NCBI GenBank assembly: GCA_024362935.1
Contig: JANCRA010000001.1
Coordinates: 53,479,501 to 53,543,500, forward strand
Direction of reading: 5' to 3'
DNA: 64,000 nt
Source of the DNA: Setophaga petechia
Lineage: Eukaryota > Chordata > Aves > Passeriformes > Parulidae
Position numbers and translations under genes: made by a program
The notes under the pieces: generated by a model
Seen by the model: only the letters and a program-made list of their open reading frames with translations
What the model was told of the DNA's origin: nothing
The model's database searches: none
Shown here: positions 23,701 to 35,811 of the stretch, in pieces
Position numbering within the stretch: the first letter of the stretch is position 1
How the letters are laid out: every line of letters begins with the position of its first letter

Positions 23701-24229
23701 TTACGCCTAGGGTTAGGGTTTTTTAAATGAGAAAGGCTTGAGCTCCAGGAACAATTGAGCTGGCAAAGGCATCCCAAGGGGATCGAAAAAGTTCAACAAC
23801 ATGGCTGCCTCCTCACATTTTTCCTTGGGACCGTCCCTAACCCTAGGCTGATTGACCAGTTTAGGGGTTAGGGTTACGCCTAGGGTAAGGGTTTTTAAAT
23901 CCAGAAAGCCCTGAGCTCCAGGCACGCTGCAACTGCAAAAGGTATCCCAAAGGGAGCGCAAAAGCAACACAACATGGCTGCCTCCACAGCTTTTTCTTTG
24001 GTGCCATCCCTAACCCTAGGCTGATTTACCTGTCTAGGGCTAGGGTTATGGTTAAGCCTAGGGGTAGGGTTTTTTAAATGAGAAAGGCTTGAGCTCCAGA
24101 CACAATTCAGCTGGCAAAGGCATCCCAAGGGGATCGAAAAAGTGCCACAACATGGCTGCCTCCGCACATTTTTCCTTGGGACCGTCCCTAACCCTAGGCT
24201 GATTGACCAGTTTAGGGGTTAGGGTTACG
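20719..24229. repeat. Ten-unit cassette H-V-R-C-Z-Q-K-E-X-N
   Basis: Same order as units 3-12 of the 12-unit cassette, starting 12 units (about 4,219 bp) after the H unit at 16500. Markers include CCCAAGTGG near 20965, CCTACGGTAAGG near 21772, CGCCGGGGGTAAGG near 22121, CTCAAGACAC near 23041 and CATGTCTGCC near 23272. The X unit (23528) contains a unique clustered replacement at 23604-23618. The Q unit has CAGCAGG instead of CACCTGG. Confidence 0.78.
23604..23618 (+). other. Unique clustered substitution forming a new hairpin
   Basis: Where other units read AGCGCAAAAGCGCCG, this copy reads CGGGTGCAGAACCCG with no change in length. The new sequence is a perfect 5-bp inverted repeat (CGGGT at 23604-23608, ACCCG at 23614-23618) around GCAGA, replacing the ordinary GCGC-AAAA-GCGC. 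I saw it in no other unit. It could be a template-switch mutation or a local consensus error. Confidence 0.7.
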
Positions 24230-26335
24230 CCTAGGCTAAGGGTTGTTTAATCCAGAAAGCCCTGAGCTCCAGGCACACTGCAACTGCAAAAGGTATCCCA
24301 AGGGGAGCGCAAAAGCGCCACATCATGGCTGCCTCCACAGCTTTTTCTTTGGTGCCATCCCTAACCCTAGGCTGATTTACCTGTCTAGGGCTAGGGTTAG
24401 GGTTACGCCTAGGGTTAGGGTTTTTTAAATGAGAAAGGCTTGAGCTCCAGACACAATTCAGCTGGCAAAGGCATCCCAAGGGGATCGAAAAAGTGCAACA
24501 ACATGGCTGCCTCCCCACATTTTTCCTTGGGACCGTCCCTAACCCTAGGCTGATTGACCAGTTTAGGGGTTAGGGTTACGCCTAGGGTAAGGGTTTTTTA
24601 ATCCAGAAAGCCCTGAGCTCCAGGCACACTGCAACTGCAAAAGGTATCCCAAGGGGAGCGCAAAAGCAACACAACATGGCTGCCTCCACAGCTTTTTCTT
24701 TGGTGCCATCCCTAACCCTAGGCTGATTTACCTGTCTAGGGCTAGGGTTATGGTTAAGCCTAGGGTTAGGGTTTTTTAAATGAGAAATGCTTGAGCTCCA
24801 GACTCAATTCAGCTGGCAAAGGCATCCCAAGGGGATCGAAAAAGTGCCACAACATGGCTGCCTCCGCACATTTTTCCTTGGGACGGTCCCTAACCCTAGG
24901 CTGATTGACCAGTTTAGGGGTTAGGGTTACGCCTAGGGTAAGGGTTGTTTAATCCAGAAAGCCCTGAGCTCCAGGCACACTGCAACTGCAAAAGGTATCC
25001 CAAGGGGAGCGCAAAAGCGCCACATCATGGCTGCCTCCACAGCTTTTTCTTTGGTGCCATCCCTAAGCCTAGGCTGATTTACCTGTCTAGGGCTAGGGTT
25101 AGGGTTACGCCTAGGGTTAGGGTTTTTAATGAGAAAGGCTTGAGCTCCAGACACAATTCAGCTCGCAAAGGCATCCCAAGGGGATCGAAAAAGTGCCACA
25201 ACATGGCTGCCTCCGCACATTTTTCCTTGGGACCCGTCCCTAACCCCTAGGCTGATTGACCTGTTTTGGGGTTAGGGTTACGCCTAGGGTAAGGGTTGTT
25301 TAATCCAAAAAGCCCTGAGCTCCAGGCACACTGCAACTGCAAAAGGTATCCCAAGGGGAGCGCAAAAGCGCCACGACATCGCTGCCTCCACAGCTTTTTC
25401 TTTGGTGCCATCCCTAACTCTAGGCTGATTTACCTGTCTAGGGCTAGGGTTAGGGTTAAGCCTAGGGTTAGGGTTTTTTAAATGAGAAAGGCTTGAGCTC
25501 CAGACACAATTCAGCTGGCAAAGGCATCCCAAGGGGATCGAAAACGTGTAACAACATGGCTGCCTCCGCACATTTTTCCTTGGGACCGTCCCTAACCCTA
25601 GGCTGATTGACCTGTTTTGGGGTTAGGGTTACGCCTAGGGTAAGGGTTTTTTAATCCAAAAGGCCCTGAGCTCCAGGCACACTGCAACTGCAAAAGGTAT
25701 CCCAAGGGGAGCGCAAAAGCAACACAACATGGCTGCCTCCACAGCTTTTTCTTTGGTGCCATCCCTAACCCTAGGCTGATTTACCTGTCTAGGGCTAGGG
25801 TTAGGGTTAAGCCTAGGGTTAGGGTTTTTTAAATGAGAAAGACTTGAGCTCCAGACACAATTCAGCTGGCAAAGGCATCCCAAGGGGATCGAAAAAGTGC
25901 CACAACATGGCTGCCTCCCCACATTTTTCCTTGGGACCGTCCCTAACCCTAGGCTTGATTGACCAGTTTAGTAGTTAGGGTTACGCCTAGGGTAAGGGTT
26001 TTTTAATCCAGAAAGCCATGAGCTCCAGGCACACTGCAACTGCAAAAGGTATCCCAAGGGGAGCGCAAAAGCGCCGCGACATGGCTGCCTCCACAGCTTT
26101 TTCTTTGGTGCCATCCCTAACCCTAGGCTGATTTACCTGTCTAGGGCTAGGGTTAGGGTTACGCCTAGGGTTAGGGTTTTTTAAATGAGAAAGGCTTGTG
26201 CTCCAGACACAATTCAGCAGGCAAAGGCATCCCAAGGGATCGAAAAAGTGCCACAACATGGCTGCCTCCGCCCATTTTTCCTTGGGACCGTCCCTAACCC
26301 TAGGCTGATTGACCTGTTTTGGGGTTAGGGTTACG
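24230..26335. repeat. Six variant units between cassettes
   Basis: Units start at 24230 and 24932 (both GCGCCACATCATGG), 24581 (TTATGGTTAAGCC, GAGAAATGC), 25283 (GCGCCACGACATCG with CGTGTAAC), 25634 (GCAACACAAC, TTAAGCC) and 25986 (GCCATGAGCTCC, CAGCAGG, CCGCCCATT). The last four resemble 29143-30546 in order. Indels are frequent, for example GGTTTTTAATGAG near 25122 and ACCCGTCCCTAACCCCTAGG near 25233. Confidence 0.65.
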
Positions 26336-28089
26336 CCTAGGGTAAGGGTTTTTTAATCCAAAAAGCCCTGAGCTCCAGGCACACTGCAACTGCAAAAGGT
26401 ATCCCAAGGGGAGCGCAAAAGCAACACAACATGGCTGCCTCCACAGCTTTTTCTTTGATGCCATCCCTAACCCTAGGCTGATTTACCTGTCTAGGGCTAG
26501 GGTTAGGGTTAAGCCTAGGGTTAAGGTTTTTTAAATGAGAAAGACTTGAGCTCCAGACACAATTCAGCTGGCAAAGGCATCCCAAGGGATCGAAAAAGTG
26601 CCACAAACATGGCTGCCTCCGCACATTTTTCCTTGGGACCGTCCCTAACCCTAGGCTGATTGACCAGTTTAGGGGTTAGGGTTACGCCTAGGGTATGGGT
26701 TTTTTAATCCAGAAAGCCCTGAGCTCCAGGCACACTGCAGCTGCAAAAGGTATCCCAAGGGGAGCGCAAAAGCACCACAACATGGCTGCCTCCACAGCTT
26801 TTTCTTTGGTGCCATCCCTAACCCTAGGCTGATTTACCTGTCTAGGGCTAGGGTTAGGGTTACGCCTAGGGTTAGGGTTTTTTAAATGAGAAAGGCTTGA
26901 GCTCCAGACACAATTCAGCTGGCAAAGGCATCCCAAGGGGATCGAAAAAGTGCCACAACATGGCTGCCTCCGCACATTTTTCCTTGGGACCGTCCCTAAC
27001 CCTAGGCTGATTGACCAGTTTAGTAGTTAGGGTTACGCCTAGGGTAAGGGTTGTTTAATCCAAAAAGCCCTGAGCTCCAGGCACACTGCAACTGCAAAAG
27101 GTATCCCATGGGGAGCGCAAAAGCGCCGCGACATGGCTGCCTCCACAGCTTTTTCTTTGGTGCCATCCCTAACCCTAGGCTGATTTACCTGTCTAGGGCT
27201 AGGGTTAGGGTTACGCCTAGGGTTAGGGTTTTTTAAATGAGAAAGGCTTGAGCTCCAGACACAATTCAGCTGGCAAAGGCATCCCAAGTGGATCGAAAAA
27301 GTGCCACAACATGGCTGCCTCCGCACATTTTTCCTTGGGACCGTCCCTAACCCTAGGCTGATTGACCAGTTTAGTAGTTAGGGTTACGCCTAGGGTAAGG
27401 GTTTTTTAATCCAGAAAGCCCTGAGCTCCAGGCACACTGCAACTGCAAAAGGTATCCCAAGGGGAGCGCAAAATCGCCACGACATCGCTGCCTCCACAGC
27501 TTTTTCTTTGGTGCCATCCCTAACCCTAGTCTGTTTTACCTGTCTAGGGCTAGAGTTAGGGTTACGCCTAGGGTTAGGGTTTTTTAAATGAGAAAGGCTT
27601 GAGCTCCAGACACAATTCAGCTGGCAAAGGCATCCAAGGGGGTCGAAAAAGTGCCACAACATGGCTGCCTCCGCCCATTTTTCCTTGGGACCGTCCCTAA
27701 CCCTAGGCTGATTGACCAGTTTAGTAGTTAGGGTTACGCCGGGGGTAAGGGTTTTTAAATCCAGAAAGCCCTGAGCTCCAGGCACGCTGCAAATGCAAAA
27801 GGTATCCCAAGGGGGACGCAAAAGCGCCACAACATGGCTGCCTCCACAGCTTTTTCTTTGGTGCCATCCCTAACCCTAGGCTGATTTACCTGTCTAGGGC
27901 TAGGGTTAGGGTTACGCCTAGGGTTAGGGTTTTTTAAATGAGAAAGGCTTGAGCTCCAGACACAATTCAGCTGGCAAAGGCATCCCAAGGGGATCGAAAA
28001 AGTGCCACAACATGGCTGCCTCCGCACATTTTTCCTTGGGACCGTCCCTAACCCTAGGCTGATTGACCAGTTTAGTAGTTAGGGTTAGG
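26336..28089. repeat. Truncated cassette G-P-H-V-Z
   Basis: G (26336), P (26687), H (27038) and V (27389) are followed directly by a Z unit (27739, CGCCGGGGGTAAGG), so R and C are missing. The sequence between V and Z ends with CCGCCCATT and CAGTTTAGTAGTTAGGG, unlike the ordinary ending before Z (CAGTTTAGGGG), marking a hybrid junction near 27670-27745. Confidence 0.7.
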
Positions 28090-30546
28090 CCTAGGGTAAG
28101 GGTTTTTTAATCCAGAAAGCCCTGAGCTCCAGGCACACTGCAACTGCAAACGGTATCCCATGGGGAGCGCAAAAGCGCCGCGAGATGGCTGCCTCCACAG
28201 CTTTTTCTTTGGTGCCATCCCTAACCCTAGGCTGATTTACCTGTCTAGGGCTAGGGTTAGGGTTACGCCTAGGGTTAGGGTTTTTTAAATGAGAAAGGCT
28301 TGAGCTCCAGGAACAATTGAGCTGGCAAAGGCAACCCAAGGGGATCGAAAAAGTGCCACAACATGGCTGCCTCCGCACATTTTTCCTTGGGACCGTCCCT
28401 AACCCTAGGCTGATTGACCAGTTTAGGGGTTAGGGTTACGCCTAGGGTAAGGGTTTTTAAATCCAGAAAGCCCTGAGCTCCAGGCACGCTGCAACTGCAA
28501 AAGGTATCCCAAGGGGAGCGCAAAAGCGCTGCGACATGGCTGCCTCCACAGCTTTTTCTTTGGTGCCATCCCTAACCCTAGGCTGATTTACCTGTCTAGG
28601 GCTAGGGTTAGGGTTACGCCTAGGTTTAGGGTTTTTTAAATGAGAAAGGCTTGAGCTCCAGACACAATTCAGCAGGCAAAGGCATCCCAAGGGGATCGAA
28701 AAAGTGCAACAACATGGCTGCCTCCGCACATTTTTCCTTGGGACCGTCCCTAACCCTAGGCTGATTGACCAGTTTAGGGGTTAGGGTTACGCCTAGGGTA
28801 AGGGTTTTTTAATCCAGAAAGCCCTGAGCTCCAGGCACACTGCAACTGCAAAAGGTATCCCAAGGGGAGCGGAAAAGCAACACAACATGGCTGCCTCCAC
28901 AGCTTTTTCTTTGGTGCCATCCCTAACCCTAGGCTGATTTACCTGTCTAGGGCTAGGGTTATGGTTAAGCCTAGGGTTAGGGTTTTTTAAATGAGAAAGG
29001 CTTGAGCTCCAGACACAATTCAGCTGGCAAAGGCATCCCAAGGGGATCGAAAAAGTGCCACAACATGGCTGCCTCCGCACATTTTTCCTTGGGACCGTCC
29101 CTAACCCTAGGCTGATTGACCAGTTTAGGGGTTAGGGTTACGCCTAGGGTAAGGGTTGTTTAATCCAGAAAGCCCTGAGCTCCAGGCACACTGCAACTGC
29201 AAAAGGTATTCCAAGGGGAGCGCAAAAGCGCAACATCATGGCTGCCTCCACAGCTTTTTCTTTGCTGCCATCCCTAACCCTAGGCTGATTTACCTGTCTA
29301 GGGCTAGGGTTAGGGTTACGCCTAGGGTTAGGGTTTTTTAAATGAGAAAGGCTTGAGCTCCAGACACAATTCAGCTCGCAAAGGCATCCCAAGGGGATCG
29401 AAAAAGTGCCACAACATGGCTGCCTCCGCACATTTTTCCTTGGGACCGTCCCTAACCCTAGGCTGATTGACCTGTTTTGGGGTTAGGGTTACGCCTAGGG
29501 TAAGGGTTGTTTAATCCAAAAAGCCCTGAGCTCCAGGCACACTGCAACTGCAAAAGGTATCCCAAGGGGAGCGCAAAAGCGCCACGACATCGCTGCCTCC
29601 ACAGCTTTTTCTTTGGTGCCATCCCTAACCCTAGGCTGATTTACCTGTCTAGGGCTAGGGTTAGGGTTACGCCTAGGGTTAGGGTTTTTTAAATGAGAAA
29701 GGCTTGAGCTCCAGACACAATTCAGCTGGCAAAGGCATCCCAAGGGGATCGAAAACGTGTAACAACATGGCTGCCTCCGCACATTTTTCCTTGGGACCGT
29801 CCCTAACCCTAGGCTGATTGACCTGTTTTGGGGTTAGGGTTACGCCTAGGGTAAGGGTTTTTTAATCCAAAAAGCCCTGAGCTCCAGGCACACTGCAACT
29901 GCAAAAGGTATCCCAAGGGGAGCGCAAAAGCAACACAACATGGCTGCCTCCACAGCTTTTTCTTTGGTGCCATCCCTAAGCCTAGGCTGATTTACCTGTC
30001 TAGGGCTAGGGTTAGGGTTAAGCCTAGGGTTAGGGTTTTTTAAATGAGAAAGACTTGAGCTCCAGACACAATTCAGCTGGCAAAGGCATCCCAAGGGGAT
30101 CGAAAAAGTGCCACAACATGGCTGCCTCCCCACATTTTTCCTTGGGACCGTCCCTAACCCTAGGCTGATTGACCAGTTTAGTAGTTAGGGTTACGCCTAG
30201 GGTAAGGGTTTTTTAATCCAGAAAGCCATGAGCTCCAGGCACACTGCAACTGCAAAAGGTATCCCAAGGGGAGCGCAAAAGCGCCGCGACATGGCTGCCT
30301 CCACAGCTTTTTCTTTGGTGCCATCCCTAACCCTAGGCTGATTTACCTGTCTAGGGCTAGGGTTAGGGTTACGCCTAGGGTTAGGGTTTTTTAAATGAGA
30401 AAGGCTTGAGCTCCAGACACAATTCAGCAGGCAAAGGCATCCCAAGGGGATCGAAAAAGTGCCACAACATGGCTGCCTCCGCCCATTTTTCCTTGGGACC
30501 GTCCCTAACCCTAGGCTGATTGACCTGTTTTGGGGTTAGGGTTACG
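28090..30546. repeat. Seven-unit module, copy 1
   Basis: Units start at 28090 (TTAGGCCTAGGG, CCCATGGGG, GGAACAATTGAGC), 28441 (CACGCTGC, CCTAGGTTTAGGG), 28792 (GCAACACAAC, TTATGGTTAAGCC), 29143 (TTTGCTGCC, CAGCTCGC), 29494 (GCGCCACGACATCG, CGTGTAAC), 29845 (GCAACACAAC, TTAAGCC) and 30196 (GCCATGAGCTCC, CAGCAGG, CCGCCCATT). The same order recurs at 35812-38269, 7,722 bp (22 x 351) to the right. Confidence 0.75.
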
Positions 30547-31248
30547 CCTAGGGTAAGGGTTTTTTAATCCAAAAAGCCCTGAGCTCCAGGCACACTGCAA
30601 CTGCAAAAGGTATCCCAAGGGGAGCGCAAAAGCAACACAACATGGCTGCCTCCACAGCTTTTTCTTTGGTGCCATCCCTAACCCTAGGCTGATTTACCTG
30701 TCTAGGGCTAGGGTTAGGGTTAAGCCTAGGGTTAGGGTTTTTTAAATGAGAAAGACTTGAGCTCCAGACACAATTCAGCTGGCAAAGGCATCCCAAGGGG
30801 ATCGAAAAAGTGCCACAACATGGCTGCCTCCGCACATTTTTCCTTGGGACCGTCCCTAACCCTAGGCTGATTGACCAGTTTAGTAGTTAGGGTTACGCCT
30901 AGGGTAAGGGTTTTTTAATCCAGAAAGCCCTGAGCTCCAGGCACACTGCAACTGCAAAAGGTATCCCAAGGGGAGCGGAAAAGCGCCGCGACATCGCTGC
31001 CTCCACAGCTTTTTCTTTGGTGCCATCCCTAACCCTAGGCTGATTTACCTGTCTAGGGCTAGGGTTAGGGTTACGCCTAGGGTTAGGGTTTTTTAAATGA
31101 GAAAGGCTTGAGCTCCAGACACAATTCAGCAGGCAAAGGCATCCCAAGGGGATCGAAAACGTGCAACAACATGGCTGCCTCCGCACATTTTTCCTTGGGA
31201 CCGTCCCTAACCCTAGGCTGATTGACCTGTTTTGGGGTTAGGGTTACG
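30547..31248. repeat. Two linker units before the second intact cassette
   Basis: The unit from 30547 has GCAACACAACATGG and TTAAGCC. The unit from 30898 has Q-like GAGCGGAAAAGCG with CAGCAGG and CGTGCAAC and ends TGTTTTGGGG, the ending that precedes most G units. Confidence 0.65.
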
Positions 31249-34200
31249 CCTAGGGTGAGGGTTTTTTAATCCAAAAATCCCTGAGCTCCAGGCACACTGC
31301 AACTGCAAAAGGTATCCCAAGGGGAGCGCAAAAGCAACACAACATGGCTGCCTCCACAGCTTTTTCTTTGATGCCATCCCTAACCCTAGGCTGATTTACC
31401 TGTCTAGGGCTAGGGTTAGGGTTAAGCCTAGGGTTAGGGTTTTTTAAATGAGAAAGACTTGAGCTCCAGACACAATTCAGCTGGCAAAGGCATCCCAAGG
31501 GGATCGAAAAAGTGCCACAACATGGCTGCCTCCGCACATTTTTCCTTGGGACCGTCCCTAACCCTAGGCTGATTGACCAGTTTAGGGGTTAGGGTTACGC
31601 CTAGGGTAAGGGTTTTTTAATCCAGAAAGCCCTGAGCTCCAGGCACACTGCAGCTGCAAAAGGTATCCCAAGGGGAGCGCAAAAGCACCACACAATGGCT
31701 GCCTCCACAGCTTTTTCTTTGGTGCCATCCCTAACCCTAGGCTGATTTACCTGTCTAGGGCTAGGGTTAGGGTTACGCCTAGGGTTAGGGTTTTTTAAAT
31801 GAGAAAGGCTTGAGCTCCAGACACAATTCAGCTGGCAAAGGCATCCCAAGGGGATCGAAAAAGTGCCACAACATGGCTGCCTCCGCACATTTTTCCTTGG
31901 GACCGTCCCTAACCCTAGGCTGATTGACCAGTTTAGTAGTTAGGGTTACGCCTAGGGTAAGGGTTGTTTAATCCAAAAAGCCCTGAGCTCCAGGCACACT
32001 GCAACTGCAAAAGGTATCCCATGGGGAGCGCAAAAGCGCCGCGACATGGCTGCCTCCACAGCTTTTTCTTTGGTGCCATCCCTAACCCTAGGCTGATTTA
32101 CCTGTCTAGGGCTAGGGTTAGGGTTACGCCTAGGGTTAGGGTTTTTTAAATGAGAAAGGCTTGAGCTCCAGACACAATTCAGCTGGCAAAGGCATCCCAA
32201 GTGGATCGAAAAAGTGCCACAACATGGCTGCCTCCGCACATTTTTCCTTGGGACCGTCCCTAACCCTAGGCTGATTGACCAGTTTAGTAGTTAGGGTTAC
32301 GCCTAGGGTAAGGGTTTTTTAATCCAGAAAGCCCTGAGCTCCAGGCACACTGCAACTGCAAAAGGTATCCCAAGGGGAGCGCAAAATCGCCACGACATCG
32401 CTGCCTCCACAGCTTTTTCTTTGGTGCCATCCCTAACCCTAGTCTGTTTTACCTGTCTAGGGCTAGAGTTAGGGTTACGCCTAGGGGTAGGGTTTTTTAA
32501 ATGAGAAAGGCTTGAGCTCCAGACACAATTCAGCTGGCAAAGGCATCCCAAGGGGATCGAAAAAGTGCCACAACATGGCTGCCTCCGCACATTTTTCCTT
32601 GGGACCGTCCCTAACCCTAGGCTGATTGACCAGTTTAGTAGTTAGGGTTACGCCTAGGGTAAGGGTTGTTTAATCCAAAAAGCCCTGAGCTCCAGGCACA
32701 CTGCAACTGCAAAAGGTATCCCAAGGGGAGCGCAAAAGCGCCGCGACATGGCTGCCTCCACAGCTTTTTCTTTGGTGCCATCCCTAACCCTAGGCTGATT
32801 TACCTGTCTAGGGCTAGGGTTAGGGTTACGCCTAGGGTTAGGGTTTTTTAAATGAGAAAGGCTTGAGCTCCAGACACAATTCAGCTGGCAAAGGCATCCC
32901 AAGGGGATCGAAAAAGTGCCACAACATGGCTGCCTCCCCACATTTTTCCTTGGGACCGTCCCTAACCCTAGGCTGATTGACCAATTTAGTAGTTAGGGTT
33001 ACGCCTACGGTAAGGGTTTTTTAATCCAGAAAGCCCTGAGCTCCAGGCACGCTGCAACTGCAAAAGGTATCCCAAGGGGAGCGCAAAAGCGCCACAACAT
33101 GGCTGCCTCCACAGCTTTTTCTTTGCTGCCATCCCTAAGCCTAGGCTGATTTACCTGTCTAGTGCTAGGGTTAGGGTTACGCCTAGGGTTAGGGTTTTTT
33201 AAATGAGAAAGGCTTGAGCTCCAGACACAATTCAGCTGGCAAAGGCATCCCAAGGGGATCGAAAACGTGCAACAACATGGCTGCCTCCTCACATTTTTCC
33301 TTGGGACCGTCCCTAACCCTAGGCTGATTGACCAGTTTAGGGGTTAGGGTTACGCCGGGGGTAAGGGTTTTTAAATCCAGAAAGCCCTGAGCTCCAGGCA
33401 CGCTGCAAATGCAAAAGGTATCCCAAGGGGGACGCAAAAGCGCCACAACATGGCTGCCTCCACAGCTTTTTCTTTGGTGCCATCCCTAACCCTAGGCTGA
33501 TTTACCTGTCTAGGGCTAGGGTTAGGGTTACGCCTAGGGTTAGGGTTTTTTAAATGAGAAAGGCTTGAGCTCCAGACACAATTCAGCTGGCAAAGGCATC
33601 CCAAGGGGATCGAAAACGTGCAACAACATGGCTGCCTCCTCACATTTTTCCTTGGGACCGTCCCTAACCCTAGGCTGATTGACCTGTTTTGGGGTTAGGG
33701 TTACACCTAGGGTAAGGGTTTTTTAATCCAGAAAGCCCTGAGCTCCAGGCACACTGCAACTGCAAAAGGTATCCCAAGGGGAGCGGAAAAGCGCCGCGAC
33801 ATCGCTGCCTCCACAGCTTTTTCTTTGGTGCCATCCCTAACCCTAGGCTGATTTACCTGTCTAGGGCTAGGGTTAGGGTTACGCCTAGGGTTAGGGTTTT
33901 TTAAATGAGAAAGGCTTGAGCTCCAGACACAATTCACCTGGCAAAGGCATCCCAAGGGGATCGAAAAAGTGCCACAACATGGCTGCCTCCGCACATTTTT
34001 CCTTGGGACCGTCCCTAACCCTAGGCTGATTGACCAGTTTAGTAGTTAGGGTTACGCCTAGGGTAAGGGTTGTTTAATCCAAAAAGCCCTGAACTCCAGG
34101 CACACTGCAACTGCAAAAGGTATCCCAAGGGGAGCGCAAAAGCGCCGCGACATCGCTGCCTCCACAGCTTTTCCTTTGGTGCCATCCCTAACCCTAGGCT

Positions 34201-35460
34201 GATTTACCTGTCTAGGGCTAGGGTTAGGGTTACGCCTAGGGTTAGGGTTTTTTAAATGAGAAAGGCTTGAGCTCAAGACACAATTCAGCAGGCAAAGGCA
34301 TCCCAAGGGGATCGAAAAAGTGCCACAACATGGCTTCCTCCGCACATTTTTCCTTGGGACCGTCCCTAACCCTAGGCTGATTGACCTGTTTTGGGGTTAG
34401 GGTTACGCCTAGGGTAAGGGTTGTTTAATCCAAAAAGCCATGAGCTCCAGGCACACTGCAACTGCAAAAGGTATCCCAAGGGGAGCGCAAAAGCGCCGCA
34501 ACATGTCTGCCTCCACAGCTTTTTCTTTGGTGCCATCCCTAACCCTAGGCTGATTTACCTGTCTAGGGCTAGGGTTAGGGTTACGCCTAGGGTTAGGGTT
34601 TTTTAAATGAGAAAGGCTTGAGCTCCAGACACAATTCAGCTGGCAAAGGCATCCCAAGGGGATCGAAAACGTGCCACAACATGGCTGCCGCCGCACATTT
34701 TTCCTTGGGACCGTCCCTAACCCTAGGCTGATTGACCTGTTTTGGGGTTAGGGTTACGCCAAGGGTAAGGGTTGTTTAATCCAAAAAGCCCTGAGCTCCA
34801 GGCACACTGCAACTGCAAAAGGTATCCCAAGGGGAGCGCAAAAGCGCCGCGACATGGCTGCCTCCACAGCTTTTTCTTTGGTGCCATCCCTAACCCTAGG
34901 CTGATTTACCTGTCTAGGGCTAGGGTTAGGGTTACGCCTAGGGTTAGGGTTTTTTAAATGAGAAAGGCTTGAGCTCCAGACACAATTCAGCTGGCAAAGG
35001 CATCCCAAGGGGATCGAAAAAGTGCAACAACATGGCTGCCTCCTCACATTTTTCCTTGGGACCGTCCCTAACCCTAGGCTGATTGACCAGTTTAGGGGTT
35101 AGGGTTACGCCTAGGGTAAGGGTTTTTAAATCCAGAAAGCCCTGAGCTCCAGGCACGCTGCAACTGCAAAAGGTATCCCAAGGGGAGCGCAAAAGCAACA
35201 CAACATGGCTGCCTCCACAGCTTTTTCTTTGGTGCCATCCCTAACCCTAGGCTGATTTACCTGTCTAGGGCTAGGGTTATGGTTAAGCCTAGGGGTAGGG
35301 TTTTTTAAATGAGAAAGGCTTGAGCTCCAGACACAATTCAGCTGGCAAAGGCATCCCAAGGGGATCGAAAAAGTGCCACAACATGGCTGCCTCCGCACAT
35401 TTTTCCTTGGGACCGTCCCTAACCCTAGGCTGATTGACCAGTTTAGGGGTTAGGGTTACG
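31249..35460. repeat. Complete 12-unit cassette G-P-H-V-R-C-Z-Q-K-E-X-N (exactly 4,212 bp)
   Basis: Unit starts are 31249 G, 31600 P, 31951 H, 32302 V, 32653 R, 33004 C, 33355 Z, 33706 Q, 34057 K, 34408 E, 34759 X and 35110 N, all exactly 351 bp apart. This is the best-preserved cassette in the window and the best reference for unit typing. The Q unit begins ACACCTAGGG, a G-to-A change at a CpG. Confidence 0.85.
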
Positions 35461-35811
35461 CCTAGGGTAAGGGTTGTTTAATCCAGAAAGCCCTGAGCTC
35501 CAGGCACACTGCAACTGCAAAAGGTATCCCAAGAGGAGCGCAAAAGCGCCACATCATGGCTGCCTCCACAGCTTTTTCTTTGGTGCCATCCCTAACCCTA
35601 GGCTGATTTACCTGTCTAGGGCTAGGGTTAGGGTTACGCCTAGGGTTAGGGTTTTTTAAATGAGAAAGGCTTGAGCTCCAGACACAATTCAGCTGGCAAA
35701 GGCATCCCAAGGGGATCGAAAAAGTGCCACAACATGGCTGCCTCCGCACATTTTTCCTTGGGACCGTCCCTAACCCTAGGCTGATTGACCAGTTTAGTAG
35801 TTAGGGTTACG
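35461..35811. repeat. Single linker unit with GCGCCACATCATGG
   Basis: This unit has GTTTAATCCAGAAAGCC in half A, CCCAAGAGGAGCG (one substitution) and the GCGCCACATCATGG variant. It follows N, the place taken by unit 7 in the 17-unit order, and differs from unit 7 mainly in lacking GCCAACGCG. Confidence 0.65.
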
